Below are positions 26,538 through 35,224 of a DNA stretch of 64,000 nucleotides, in pieces. Location of the stretch: contig JAJEGW010000192.1 in assembly GCA_022819605.1 (NCBI GenBank), forward strand, positions 1-64,000, written 5' to 3'. The position numbers were made by a program, and so were the translations under genes. The notes below the pieces were generated by a model. It was not told where the DNA came from. It saw only the letters and a program-made list of their open reading frames with translations, and ran no database searches. Origin of the DNA: Silicimonas sp. GTDB lineage: Bacteria > Pseudomonadota > Alphaproteobacteria > Rhodobacterales > Rhodobacteraceae. Each line of letters opens with the position of its first letter. Positions within the stretch are counted from its first letter, which is position 1.

Positions 26538-27437
26538 TCACTCGAACTTGTCAGGCGCGCGAATGCCGCGGAGGAACTCCTCGGCGGATACGGGTCTCTT
26601 GCCCGCGCGCTGGACTTCCGTCACTTCGATTGCGCCTGTACCGCAGGCAATGCGACAGCCGCCAAGATAAGCCCCGGGTTGGCCGCCGCCACCGATGAGG
26701 CGGGAGTTGAGGAGTTTCGTCCGTTCGCCATGGACTTCGCACCACGCCCCCGGAAACGGTGAGAGGCCGCGTATGTGACGGTCAATTTTGACAGCCGGTC
26801 TTGACCAGTCGATCCGGGTTTCCGCCTTGTCCACTTTCCGGGCATAGGACGCCCCGTCTTTCGACTGCGGTGTCGGTACGAGGTCGTCAATGCCGTCGAG
26901 GGCTGCGACGATAAGTCGGGCGCCGAGCTGCGCCAGCCTGTCATGAAGCCGCCCGGTCGTGTCTTCCGGCTTGATCGGCATGGCCTCGCGGAGCAGCACG
27001 GGTCCCGTGTCGAGCCCCGCGTCCACGGCCATTATCGAGATTCCCGTCTCATTGTCCCCGGACATGACGGCCCTATGAATCGGGGCCGCACCGCGCCAGC
27101 GCGGCAGTAGGGAGGCGTGGATGTTGAGGCAGCCGAGCCGCGGGGCTGCCAGAACGGCTTCGGGCAAGATCAGGCCATAGGCAACGACAATGGCGGCATC
27201 TGCCTGGTGAGCGCGAAAGGCCTCGCATGTGTCGGCCGACCCAAGGTTCCCCGGCATATGCACCGGCAGCCCGAGCGCTTCCGCGCGAACTTGGACGGGA
27301 CAGGGTCGATTCTTCTTGCCGCGTCCGGCCGGGCGGGGAGCCCGGGTGTAGACCGCCACGATTTCGTGCCCGGCTTTGTGCACCGCATCCAGAGCCGGGA
27401 CCGAGAACTCGGGCGTGCCCATGAACACGAGTCTCAT
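26538..27437 (-). CDS. fmt: Methionyl-tRNA formyltransferase
   Basis: 299 residues from ATG 27437 ([19 protein letters not shown]); a second ATG at 27449 is less like the family. It formylates initiator Met-tRNA with 10-formyl-THF. Conserved blocks: [21 protein letters not shown] (formyl-THF and catalytic Asn/His region, in two parts NIHASLLP and RWRGAAPI), [18 protein letters not shown], and the C-terminal OB-like tRNA-binding domain ([10 protein letters not shown]). It starts 18 bp after the def stop, forming the usual def-fmt operon. Confidence 0.95.
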   Translation of the reverse strand: MRLVFMGTPEFSVPALDAVHKAGHEIVAVYTRAPRPAGRGKKNRPCPVQVRAEALGLPVHMPGNLGSADTCEAFRAHQADAAIVVAYGLILPEAVLAAPRLGCLNIHASLLPRWRGAAPIHRAVMSGDNETGISIMAVDAGLDTGPVLLREAMPIKPEDTTGRLHDRLAQLGARLIVAALDGIDDLVPTPQSKDGASYARKVDKAETRIDWSRPAVKIDRHIRGLSPFPGAWCEVHGERTKLLNSRLIGGGGQPGAYLGGCRIACGTGAIEVTEVQRAGKRPVSAEEFLRGIRAPDKFE

Positions 27438-27455
27438 TGACGCACCCATTTCGTC

Positions 27456-27977
27456 CTACGCCCGTGCCTGTTCGCGTTTCAGTTTCTTCATCTTGCGGGT
27501 GATCATCTGGCGTCGCAGGGGCTTAAGGTAGTCGATGAAGAGCTTGCCGTTCAGATGGTCGATCTCGTGCTGGACACAGGTTGCCCAAATGCCCTCGAAG
27601 CGTTCGGTCTCCTGCTTGCCTTCGAGGTCGTTCCACGTCACTTCGACCTCGGCGGGTCGTTCGATTTCGGCAAATTGCTCGGGAATTGAAAGGCAGCCTT
27701 CCTCGTGCGTGGCGCAGTCCTCCGAAAGCCAGGTCACCGCAGGATTGATCAGGACCATCGGTCTGGGCGGCGCATCCTCTTCCTTGACGCAGTCCATCAC
27801 CAGAAGCCGCTTCAAGACGCCGACCTGCGGTGCGGCAAGTCCGATTCCGGGCGCATCATACATGGTTTCGAGCATGTCATTTGCAAGCGCGCGCAGCCTG
27901 TCATCGAAATCGGTGACAGGGTTTGCGACCGTCTTCAGGCGAGGGTCGGGGTGGATGAGGATGTCCCGAATGGCCAT
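27456..27977 (-). CDS. def: Peptide deformylase
   Basis: 173 residues from ATG 27977 (MAIRDILIHPDPRLK); a start at 27986 would add three residues. It removes the formyl group from nascent proteins. All three active-site motifs are present: GIGLAAPQVG near residue 46, EGCLSIP near 93 and QHEIDHLNG near 135, which together supply the metal ligands and catalytic Glu. A basic C-terminal tail (MKKLKREQ) may help ribosome contact. It is the first gene of def-fmt. Confidence 0.95.
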   Translation of the reverse strand: MAIRDILIHPDPRLKTVANPVTDFDDRLRALANDMLETMYDAPGIGLAAPQVGVLKRLLVMDCVKEEDAPPRPMVLINPAVTWLSEDCATHEEGCLSIPEQFAEIERPAEVEVTWNDLEGKQETERFEGIWATCVQHEIDHLNGKLFIDYLKPLRRQMITRKMKKLKREQARA

Positions 27978-28057
27978 GGGCTCCATCTATGAGAAGGCGT
28001 GGGCAGCGGCAAGCCGACCTTGCTTGCAGGTCTTTGACGGACTGGTTAGTTCGAGGC

Positions 28058-29233
28058 ATGACCCATGAACTCGATACACAGCTCGTGCTGCGCGGCTCGA
28101 ATGCAGCCAAGTATGACAACCTTGAGCAGGCCTTCGGCGTCGATGATCCGGAGATCATTCCCATGTGGGTCGCGGACATGGACTTTCCCGCTGCACCGGC
28201 CATCCGGGCGGCACTGCAAGCCGAAGTGGACCTGGGGTACTGCGGGTATTTCGGGAATGCAGGAGCCTCCGGCCAGGCCGTAGCTGAATGGTACAGGTCC
28301 CGCCACGGATGGAGTGACATCGATCCAGCCTGGGTTCGCTATACGCACGGCGTGGTCAGCGGCTTTGGAGACGTGCTTGCGACGTTCAGCGAGCCTGGGG
28401 ATTCCGTTGTCGTCTTTTCCCCAGTGTATCACGCGTTCTATCGCCAAGTGCGGAACATGGGCCGGGAAATCCTGGAAAGCCGGTTGAAGGTCGAAGACGG
28501 CCAGTTCCACATGGATCTGGACGCCCTGCAGTCATCCTTGACCGGCCGCGAGAGGGTCGTGACCTTCTGCACTCCGCACAATCCGGGTGGACGGCTTTGG
28601 GAGGTGGAAGAAATCAGGGCATTGGCAAGGTTCTGCGAGGCAAACGACCTGGTACTGATCTCTGACGAGATTCACATGGATCTGGCTTTTCCCGGTGCGA
28701 AGTTCGTGCCAACGGCCGTGGCGGCGCCAGCGCAGCTCGACCGGCTGGTGGTGCTGACCGCCGCCTCCAAGGGCTTCAACATTGCCGGCGGCGAGACGGG
28801 TCTCCTCATTGCCCCGCACCCGGACATGCGGACGCGTGTCGACAAGGTGCTGGCCGACCGCGAGTCCTCACCCAACCGCTTCGGCATGGCGATGCTCACC
28901 GCGGCTTTCGGGCAGAGCGGCGACTGGTCCGAGGAGGTGCGGACCTATCTTGCCGAGAATTTCCGCATCTTTTCCCGGCGCGTTGCCGCCATGCCCGGCG
29001 TAAACGTCATGGAGATGGCATCCACGTATCTGGCATGGGTGGATTTCACTGCCCTTGGCATGTCCGACGAAGAACTGATGGAACGTCTCCTCGTCGCCAA
29101 GGTGGCACCGAGCCCCGGTACCCAGTTCGGAACCGGTGGCTCAGGTCACATGCGGTTCAATCTGGCTCTGCCGCGTCCGACATTGTTGTCCGCGATCGAT
29201 CGGATCGAACACGCCTTTTCGGATCTTCAATAG
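28058..29233 (+). CDS. MalY/PatB-family PLP-dependent beta-C-S lyase or aminotransferase
   Basis: 391 residues from ATG 28058, preceded by GAGG. Fold type I PLP enzyme: IPMWVADMDFPAAP is the MalY/PatB hallmark, followed by THGVVSGFGDVLATF, CTPHNPGGRLW, LISDEIHMDLAF (PLP-pyridine Asp) and TAASKGFNIAGGETGLL with the Schiff-base Lys in SKGFN. Such enzymes split cystathionine or other cysteine thioethers. In a marine sulfur-using organism it may serve methionine synthesis or C-S lyase reactions. It is divergent from def with 80 bp between starts. The exact substrate is not determined. Confidence 0.88.
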   Translation: MTHELDTQLVLRGSNAAKYDNLEQAFGVDDPEIIPMWVADMDFPAAPAIRAALQAEVDLGYCGYFGNAGASGQAVAEWYRSRHGWSDIDPAWVRYTHGVVSGFGDVLATFSEPGDSVVVFSPVYHAFYRQVRNMGREILESRLKVEDGQFHMDLDALQSSLTGRERVVTFCTPHNPGGRLWEVEEIRALARFCEANDLVLISDEIHMDLAFPGAKFVPTAVAAPAQLDRLVVLTAASKGFNIAGGETGLLIAPHPDMRTRVDKVLADRESSPNRFGMAMLTAAFGQSGDWSEEVRTYLAENFRIFSRRVAAMPGVNVMEMASTYLAWVDFTALGMSDEELMERLLVAKVAPSPGTQFGTGGSGHMRFNLALPRPTLLSAIDRIEHAFSDLQ

Positions 29234-29268
29234 GCTCGGGCAGCCCGACCTTCGGTGACTGAGGCGCC

Positions 29269-29769
29269 TCACCGCGTGCGGACGCGCCAATTGTCGCGGG
29301 CCAGGCAGCGTGCGCCGTAAACGATCAGGTCCTTTCGAGCAGTGCGGACAATGCGTTCACACCTTTCGGGCAGCCGCGACGCATGTCGATAGTTCCGATA
29401 CAGGCAGGTTGCGGAATAGACCTGCCGATGTCCGCCGCCAGACTTCACGATCCGTCGGCAGTTGTCAGGAAGCGGGGTGCTCCTGTAGCCCGTGAATCGT
29501 GTTGCGTCTCGCGAGAGAATCTGCCCGTTTATTACTTTGGACTTCCTGGACGCGTGTTCCCGGTGCCCGTGACCTGACCGGCGTGTTTGCGTCGTGGCCG
29601 TGCTTTCCAATTCGTCGATGTCGTCGAGGGCGGCGGCAAGCAGGCCAAACACTGCGAGGCCCGCAAGGATCTTGCCAAAATGCTCGGAATCGGCTGCGGC
29701 CGGGGCTGGCAGGAGCGTCAAGGCGAGCGCGACGACGGTTGAGACGGTACGGGTCTTTGCGTGGGTCAT
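29269..29769 (-). CDS. Secreted protein with two copies of a cysteine-containing motif
   Basis: 166 residues from ATG 29769, which follows a GGAG site. Residues 1-26 are a signal peptide (VVALALTLLPAPAAA), followed by a hydrophobic stretch (ILAGLAVFGLLAAAL, about 33-47) that may anchor it. A polar linker follows, then two repeats: LPDNCRRIV...VYSATCLYRN and LPERCERIV...VYGARCLARD, each with two Cys at matching positions, suggesting one disulfide per repeat. No named family was recognised. A periplasmic or outer-envelope role is likely. Confidence 0.7.
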   Translation of the reverse strand: MTHAKTRTVSTVVALALTLLPAPAAADSEHFGKILAGLAVFGLLAAALDDIDELESTATTQTRRSGHGHREHASRKSKVINGQILSRDATRFTGYRSTPLPDNCRRIVKSGGGHRQVYSATCLYRNYRHASRLPERCERIVRTARKDLIVYGARCLARDNWRVRTR

Positions 29770-29939
29770 GTGGGTTCTCCAAACTGGAATGCCGTGCGGC
29801 GGCGTGCGTTGCCGCGTCATGACTGCAGAGTGGAACATGTCGAGCCTGACACCCAATATCGGACCTTTGATATGGGATAACGGGCGACCAGAGACGGGAT
29901 GATATTGATTTTCTGACGATGCGCGGGAACATTGGCGGC

Positions 29940-30233
29940 ATGCATGTACGTTTCCTGATCGGCGCCTTCGCGGCACTTCTTTGGTCGACCGCGCAGGTGC
30001 AGGCTGCCTGCTATGCCGACTACAAGGCCAGTCGCGACAATCCGCTCAAGCTTCACTACGGGGTGATTCGAGTTGACGCGACCCCTTGCGCCATGTCGGA
30101 AGAGGTGCTGCACGACGTGGCGGAAAGGCTGAAAGCGTCCGGCTGGAAGCTGTTGCAGATCCAGTCGGTGTTTGACGACAGCGGGCTGGAGCAAAGGAGA
30201 GAGGATGCAGGACAGTACTTCCTCCGCTTCTGA
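29940..30233 (+). CDS. Small periplasmic protein, conserved hypothetical
   Basis: 97 residues from ATG 29940; an ATG at 29919 is in frame but has no ribosome-binding site. A signal peptide (FLIGAFAALLWSTAQVQA) precedes ACYADYKASRDNPLKLHYG, a pattern I associate with a conserved Rhodobacterales protein, but no function is known. The mature part has two Cys (near 24 and 57) that could pair. The 3-prime end overlaps the next gene (start 30205) by 29 bp, so the two are translationally linked. Confidence 0.7.
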   Translation: MHVRFLIGAFAALLWSTAQVQAACYADYKASRDNPLKLHYGVIRVDATPCAMSEEVLHDVAERLKASGWKLLQIQSVFDDSGLEQRREDAGQYFLRF

Positions 30234-30909
30234 TGCGAGGGCCGCGGCTTCGCGCGCTGTCATTCTTGGAGTCGTCGCGATCATCGTGATACTCGGCGGG
30301 GCGGGGGCGTTTCTCCTGCTGAACCTGCCCGACGCGAACGCCTTCAATGCACGCGTTGAACAGCTCTTCATTGACAACGCGGACCTGACTTCGGAGGCAG
30401 AGATCAAGCTTCTCGAAGTCCTCGCCCAGTCAGGCACCGCGTTTTCCGACGTTCTCGCCGGCTATCGCTTGGTGATCTTTGTTCTCATGCTTTTTGCGAC
30501 CGGACTTCTCGTCGCTTGCCTCGCATTTGTCGCCACGATCATTCTCCTCAATCGCCGGGTCGGCATGATCGAGCGGCAGGGCATTCAGGTCTCATCGCTT
30601 ACGATAGATCGAGAAGGGAATTTCGTGATCATCAATGACATGGAGTTCAAGCTGACGAGTGCTGCGGTCGAGACGATTTCCGTTCTCGCGGAGGCGCGCA
30701 TGGACGGGGAGGTTCTCAGCGGTGCCGAGATCGAGGCCGTGATTTCCGGTCGGCAACCGGAAGATTGCGAGGAGGCTTCCGGCGCCACGCGGATCAAGCG
30801 CTTGAGGGATGCCCTCGGCAACCAGATCGTGGCCGAACTGCTGATCAAGACAGTCGCCAGGCAAGGCTACGTGCTGGACATCGACCGGAACGCGATCCGA
30901 GTGGCCTGA
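30205..30909 (+). CDS. Membrane protein with a C-terminal winged-helix domain
   Basis: 234 residues from ATG 30205, after an excellent AAGGAGAG ribosome-binding site. Hydrophobic segments at about 18-40 (VILGVVAIIVILGGAGAFLL) and 88-115 would put both ends in the cytoplasm with a short periplasmic loop. Residues about 135-234 resemble the OmpR/ToxR-type winged helix: a beta sheet start (LTIDREGNFVIINDMEFKLT), helices, and the closing TRIKRLRDALGN then LIKTVARQGYVLDI, the usual recognition-helix and wing pattern. This suggests a membrane-tethered regulator responding to an envelope signal, possibly sensed with the overlapping periplasmic protein upstream. Not a known named regulator. Confidence 0.78.
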   Translation: MQDSTSSASDARAAASRAVILGVVAIIVILGGAGAFLLLNLPDANAFNARVEQLFIDNADLTSEAEIKLLEVLAQSGTAFSDVLAGYRLVIFVLMLFATGLLVACLAFVATIILLNRRVGMIERQGIQVSSLTIDREGNFVIINDMEFKLTSAAVETISVLAEARMDGEVLSGAEIEAVISGRQPEDCEEASGATRIKRLRDALGNQIVAELLIKTVARQGYVLDIDRNAIRVA

Positions 30910-31091
30910 CGCGGCGCGGCGCACTCGAAAGGCTGGACACCGGCACGATGCTGGATGCGGGCTTCAGCAGGTCGGGAGACATCACCGTGTTGCAGCTTCC
31001 CTGGGCTGACATCGTGATTGCTTGAAATTTTTGGGAGACCTGGCGTCGCTGGCGACGCGTACGCGGTTCTGCCGACGCACCGACGAGGGAA

Positions 31092-31167
31092 TGGCGGCCC
31101 CGATAGGAGTCGAACCTATGACCTACCGCTTAGGAGGCGGTTGCTCTATCCTCTGAGCTACGAGGCC
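31092..31167 (-). tRNA. tRNA-Arg (anticodon CCT)
   Basis: 76 nt on the minus strand including an encoded CCA. Acceptor stem GGCCTCG pairs with the matching end before GCCA. D-arm AGCTCAGAGGATAGAGC, anticodon loop CTCCTAA reading AGG codons, and T-arm GGTTCGAATCC are all present. It lies in the gap between the winged-helix gene and the LacI gene. Confidence 0.96.
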
Positions 31168-31264
31168 GCTTCGTCGCTTTTCTCCTGTTCTGGCGACGTG
31201 ATCAAGCGGCTTGCGCCGTTGCCTTCGGGCAGTGGCACGAGGATCATTGCGGTGAGGTGATCAG

Positions 31265-32329
31265 ATGAGCGACGACAAGGTCATTCCGTTGACGAAGGAC
31301 TCCAGGACGCAAGCGCGGCCATTGACGCTGAAGGACGTGTCCTTGGCTTCGGGAGTTTCGGAAATGACGGTCAGCAGGGTCTTGAGGAACCGCGGGGACG
31401 TCTCGGACGCAACACGGGAAAAGGTCCTGAGGGCTGCAAAGGAGCTAGGCTACGTGCCAAACAGGATCGCGGGCGCACTTGCGTCGAACCAGGTCAATCT
31501 GGTGGCGGTCATCATCCCGAGCCTCTCGAACATGGTGTTCCCGGAAGTCCTGACCGGAATTTCCGAGGTCCTCGACGAGACGCCGCTGCAGTCGGTCGTG
31601 GGCGTGACCAATTACCTGCCAGAGAAAGAGGAACAGGTGCTGTTCCAGATGTTGTCCTGGCGACCGTCCGGAGTCATCATCGCCGGAATTGAGCATTCAG
31701 ACGCATCGCGGGCCATGCTGGCCGCGGCGGGCATCCCGGTGGTCGAGATCATGGACACGGACGGCGAGTGCATCGACTCGGTCGTCGGCATCAGCCACCG
31801 GCGGGCTGGGCGTGAAATGGCGGCTCAGATCGCACGCTATGGATATCGGCGCATCGGTTTTCTTGGCACCAAGATGCCGATGGACCACCGTGCGCGAAAG
31901 AGGTTCGAGGGCTTTACGGAGGCCTTGGCGAAAGAAGGCATCGAGGTTGCGGCTCAGGAATTCTACGACGGCGGTTCATCGCTTGCGAAGGGGCGCGAGT
32001 TGACCGAGTGCATCCTGACCCGCTGCCCAGATCTCGACTTCATCTACTACTCCAACGACATGATCGGTGCAGGCGGGCTGCTGTATCTGCTGGACAAGGG
32101 AATAGACGTGCCCGGCCAGATCGGCCTCGCGGGGTTCAATGGTTCGGAACTGCTGGACGGGATCTCGGTCAAGCTGGCAACCATGGACGCAGGTCGCCGG
32201 GAGACCGGACACAAGGCTGCGGAAATCGTTCTGGAGCGAAACGAAGCGGGCAAGGGAGCGGAACATCGCCGGGTGGAACTGACGCCGCACATCCAGTTCG
32301 GGGACACGTTAAGAAGGAAGGGGCACTGA
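31265..32329 (+). CDS. LacI-family transcriptional regulator
   Basis: 354 residues. The LacI HTH is at about 22-75: TLKDVSLASGVSEMTVSRVL then REKVLRAAKELGYVPN and the hinge helix RIAGALAS. A periplasmic-binding-protein-like ligand domain follows (VAVIIPSLSNMVFPEVL, IIAGIEHSDASRAM, FIYYSNDMIGAGGLL). The signature is of the GntR (gluconate) type. No gluconate or sugar gene lies adjacent, so its targets are elsewhere. It is preceded by tRNA-Arg on the other strand. Confidence 0.9.
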   Translation: MSDDKVIPLTKDSRTQARPLTLKDVSLASGVSEMTVSRVLRNRGDVSDATREKVLRAAKELGYVPNRIAGALASNQVNLVAVIIPSLSNMVFPEVLTGISEVLDETPLQSVVGVTNYLPEKEEQVLFQMLSWRPSGVIIAGIEHSDASRAMLAAAGIPVVEIMDTDGECIDSVVGISHRRAGREMAAQIARYGYRRIGFLGTKMPMDHRARKRFEGFTEALAKEGIEVAAQEFYDGGSSLAKGRELTECILTRCPDLDFIYYSNDMIGAGGLLYLLDKGIDVPGQIGLAGFNGSELLDGISVKLATMDAGRRETGHKAAEIVLERNEAGKGAEHRRVELTPHIQFGDTLRRKGH

Positions 32330-32377
32330 CTGATCGACGGGTTTGGGATCGGCTCGTACGATGTCATGTCCGGAAAC

Positions 32378-32417
32378 GAGCAGTGACGGTCATCCGATTG
32401 TTCAGATGAGCAGTGAC
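32378..32417. repeat. Short direct repeat between LacI gene and vapC
   Basis: GAGCAGTGAC occurs at 32378-32387 and 32408-32417, a 30-bp period. It may be a remnant of an insertion-element end or chance. Confidence 0.3.
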
Positions 32418-32432
32418 CGCCTGCGCACTTGG

Positions 32433-32855
32433 TCAGCTCGGTGTACCAGCAGGCCTATGCGCTGATGGTATCGCAGCCAGAATGTCAGTGTGGGCAAAGT
32501 CGTTGCCCTTGAACAGAAGTGGCTCGACGGTCACCCGTGCGAGCGCGTAGGCGAAACAGTCGCCGAAATTCAATGCTGCGGGATGCCGACCCTTTCCAAA
32601 GCGCCTCCAGGCCTGTCGTGCCGCCTCCAGGTGTTCAGTGGTTACCGGAGCCGTCCGGATCTCGGCGACTTCAAGGAATGCATTCAACTCGTGACCGGCC
32701 CGCGCGCCGCCTCTGCTCTCGACCACGATCGATGCTTCCAGCACGTTCGCTACGGACATGCTGCATGTCTCTGCGGTTAGGATCGCCTCCTCGTATTCTG
32801 TTGCATCTGGTTCGCGGTTCAGGATCGCAAGCAAAGCGGAACTGTCGACAATCAC
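32433..32855 (-). CDS. VapC-family PIN-domain ribonuclease toxin
   Basis: 140 residues. PIN-domain acidic residues are in place: MIVDSSALLAILNREPDA (first Asp), NVLEASIVVESR (Glu), and LNFGDCFAYALARV (Asp pair) with FKGNDFAHTDI at the end. VapC toxins cut tRNA or rRNA and are restrained by VapB. Its ATG overlaps the vapB stop by 4 bp (ATGA). The gene is complete. Confidence 0.92.
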   Translation of the reverse strand: MIVDSSALLAILNREPDATEYEEAILTAETCSMSVANVLEASIVVESRGGARAGHELNAFLEVAEIRTAPVTTEHLEAARQAWRRFGKGRHPAALNFGDCFAYALARVTVEPLLFKGNDFAHTDILAAIPSAHRPAGTPS

Positions 32856-33109
32856 TTGGGTAATCCCAGGTCGTCATAAAGCAGTTCGCCGTGATCAACG
32901 GCCGCCGACTCTGGTCCCATGAACTTCGCGCAGCGATCAGCGATGGCACGCAGTTCTCGGGCACGTGCTTCTATGCCACGCCGACGACGTTCGTGCTTCA
33001 ATCGTTCGCGTAAGGCGACGGTGATCGCAGCCGTTTTGGTCTCGCCAGTCAAACTGGCGAGTTCGCTGGCGAGCGAACAAGTTTCCTTGTTCTTGATGTT
33101 GAGGCTCAT
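32852..33109 (-). CDS. VapB-type antitoxin
   Basis: 85 residues. The N-terminus MSLNIKNKETCSLASELASL is the VapB/PSK ribbon-helix type ('MSLNIKN...'), and the C-terminus ends in ELLYDDLGLPK, which would bind VapC. It lies directly upstream of vapC with a 4-bp overlap, forming a complete pair. Confidence 0.9.
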   Translation of the reverse strand: MSLNIKNKETCSLASELASLTGETKTAAITVALRERLKHERRRRGIEARARELRAIADRCAKFMGPESAAVDHGELLYDDLGLPK

Positions 33110-33423
33110 AGCTGCCTGGGTAGAAGAATCATATCATGTCTACCATAACCGTTCTCGTCATTTGCATCAACTTCGACACTGATGCGAGGACACGGGTCTC
33201 GATATGCAATCAAGAGCGGAATGATCGTCTGTCCGAATCGCGGGATACCCCGTCCTTGCATGTATTTGAGGCCTCCAGTCGCGCCAGGCCGAATTTCCTC
33301 CAGCCGCCCGAGAAGCCAGAAACGGGCACGCACGTGAATCGCAGCCCGTCAAACGGGTTGAGGCGGGTGGCGCTGACTTCATGAAGCGGTGCCTTGGCGT
33401 CAGCAGGAATCCCTCGCAGGCAG
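33110..33423. other. Intergenic stretch with a possible gene remnant
   Basis: A minus-strand frame 33106-33333 overlaps the vapB start and reads GLKYMQGRGIPRFGQTIIP and NDENGYGRHDMILLP, which looks like genuine protein of unknown family, possibly the C-terminal fragment of a lost gene. No complete gene can be supported. Confidence 0.35.
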
Positions 33424-35076
33424 TCAATTGGGGTATTCGTGAAGATCAGAAATCGTAAAGTGAGGGGTCAGCGCTTCGGTCGCGATAGGGATTTCTAGCA
33501 AGGCCCCCGTGGGACTGGCAAGTGCGCGCTCGAAGGCAGACGCGAAATCTGCCGTTTGCTCGACCCTCTCGCCCATCATTCCGTACGCCCGGACAAGAGA
33601 CGCGAAATCCGGATTCGCGAGTTCGGTGCCTGACACCCGGAGCGGAAAGTGCCGCTCCTGGTGCATCCGGATGGTGCCGTAACTCTGGTTGTTCAGAATC
33701 AGGATCACCGGCGCCGCGCACATCTGCATCGCCGTGCCGAGCTCAGCGCAGTTCATCTGGAAGTCGCCGTCGCCAGCGAAGCAGACAACCTGCCGCTCCG
33801 GGTGAACGATTTTGGCCATGATGGCGGCAGGCAGTCCGTAGCCCATCGAACCGGACTGCGGAGCAAGAAGACGATGACCGGCGCCGTAGCGGAAATACTT
33901 GCTGTGCCAGATCGAGAAATTTCCGGCGCCGTTGGTGAGAATCGCGTCGTCGTCGAGCCGGTCCTGCAGGTGCCGCACAACCTCGACCATGTTCACCGGA
34001 CCGGGCATGACCGGCAGGTCGAATGTCGCCTCGTACCTTTGACGCGCGGTCTGCCTCCAGCCGGACCAGCTTGCCTTGACCGGGATTTCGGCCAGCGCAC
34101 GGGCCAGCGCGTTCGGGCATGACTGCACGGCGACGTCGGGCTGGTATATCTTTCCGATCTCCGCAGAGGAAGGATGTGCGTGGATCAGCGTCTGGCGCAT
34201 GTCCGGAAGCTCGAAAAGCGCGTAGTTGTCCGTTGTCATTTCACCGAAGCGCACGTTCAGCGCGAGAATGAGATCGGAACTCGCAAGCGTTTCCCGGACC
34301 TCCGGCAGCATGCCGACCCCGGCTTCGCCTGCATACGTGTCCAGCATGTTGTCGTGGAGATCCTGGAACCGGAATGCCGTCACCACCGGAATGTCCGCAC
34401 CTTGGGCAAAGCGCGCAAGGGCGTCCTTGCCGGCCGACGTCCAGCCGCCGCCTCCGACCAGGATGACTGGCTGCGTGGCCTCCTCAAGGGCAGCCCGAAT
34501 CTCGCCAATGATGTCGCTGGACGGCGTAGGTGCCGGCAGGGCCGGCGCGCGGGCTATCGGGGAGATGTCCGTGTCGGCAGCCAGGACGTTCTCGGGCAAT
34601 GCCACGACCACGGGGCCGGGACGACCCGAGAGCGCCGTGGACCAGGCGCGCGAGACGACTTCCGGAATGCGCTCGACATGCTCGATCTCCGTTGCCCATT
34701 TTGCTAGGTTCCCGAAGAAGGCGCGGTAGTTGACTTCCTGGAACACTTCGCGCTCGCGGGCCGTCGTCTCGATCTGCCCGACAAAGAGGATCATTGGCGA
34801 ACTGTCCTGCATCGCGGTGTGAACCCCGATCGAGGCGTTGGTGGCGCCAGGTCCCCGTGTCACGAAGCAGAGGCCGGGTCGGCCCGTCAGCTTTCCGTAG
34901 GCGGCGGCCATGAAGCCTGCACCGCCTTCGTTCCGGGAGTTCACGAACGTGATCGGCGACTGGAACATCCCGTCGAGCACCGAAAGGTACGACTCTCCCG
35001 GCACCCCGAACACGTGCTTTGCTCCAAGCACCTCAAGGCATTCGACGAGAAGACGCCCGGCATGTCGCATTTCCAT
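33424..35076 (-). CDS. Thiamine pyrophosphate-dependent enzyme, acetolactate synthase-like
   Basis: 550 residues from ATG 35076, preceded by GGGAG; sequence beyond this start is not family-like. Typical three-domain ThDP enzyme: N-terminal HVFGVPGESYLSVLD with the catalytic Glu region (NSRNEGGAGFMAAAYG), middle domain (PVILVGGGGWTSAG) and C-terminal ThDP site GDGDFQMNCAELGTAMQ...NNQSYGTIRMHQ. Substrate is unclear; the family includes acetolactate synthase, benzoylformate decarboxylase and oxalyl-CoA or sulfonate-related enzymes. It is divergent from soeABC across 148 bp that contain an operator-like palindrome, so a role with sulfur compounds is a hypothesis only. Confidence 0.85.
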   Translation of the reverse strand: MEMRHAGRLLVECLEVLGAKHVFGVPGESYLSVLDGMFQSPITFVNSRNEGGAGFMAAAYGKLTGRPGLCFVTRGPGATNASIGVHTAMQDSSPMILFVGQIETTAREREVFQEVNYRAFFGNLAKWATEIEHVERIPEVVSRAWSTALSGRPGPVVVALPENVLAADTDISPIARAPALPAPTPSSDIIGEIRAALEEATQPVILVGGGGWTSAGKDALARFAQGADIPVVTAFRFQDLHDNMLDTYAGEAGVGMLPEVRETLASSDLILALNVRFGEMTTDNYALFELPDMRQTLIHAHPSSAEIGKIYQPDVAVQSCPNALARALAEIPVKASWSGWRQTARQRYEATFDLPVMPGPVNMVEVVRHLQDRLDDDAILTNGAGNFSIWHSKYFRYGAGHRLLAPQSGSMGYGLPAAIMAKIVHPERQVVCFAGDGDFQMNCAELGTAMQMCAAPVILILNNQSYGTIRMHQERHFPLRVSGTELANPDFASLVRAYGMMGERVEQTADFASAFERALASPTGALLEIPIATEALTPHFTISDLHEYPN

Positions 35077-35103
35077 TGCGATCTCCCGCTTTCTGTCGCA
35101 GGT

Positions 35104-35123
35104 TTTGCAGCGCTGCGCGCAAA
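35104..35123. promoter_or_regulatory. Operator-like palindrome between the ThDP enzyme and soeA
   Basis: A perfect GCAGCGCTGC lies at 35107-35116, within a wider interrupted dyad TTTGC (35104-35108) and GCAAA (35119-35123). It sits in the 148-bp divergent gap and could bind a shared regulator. Confidence 0.35.
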
Positions 35124-35224
35124 TGGCAAGCGGCGACCGGGGCCGGGATCGACATGTTCTGGGCCTTGCATCTCCTGGCTTTTCGCGGCACCTGCGGCAG
35201 GGCGGTTGGAGACTGCGAAACGGA

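Noticed and set aside
34910-35224. Upstream extension of soeA by about 105 residues
   Set aside because: This part is the reverse of the divergent ThDP gene and lacks any signal or family match; the start at 35225 precedes the iron-sulfur cysteines at the usual distance.
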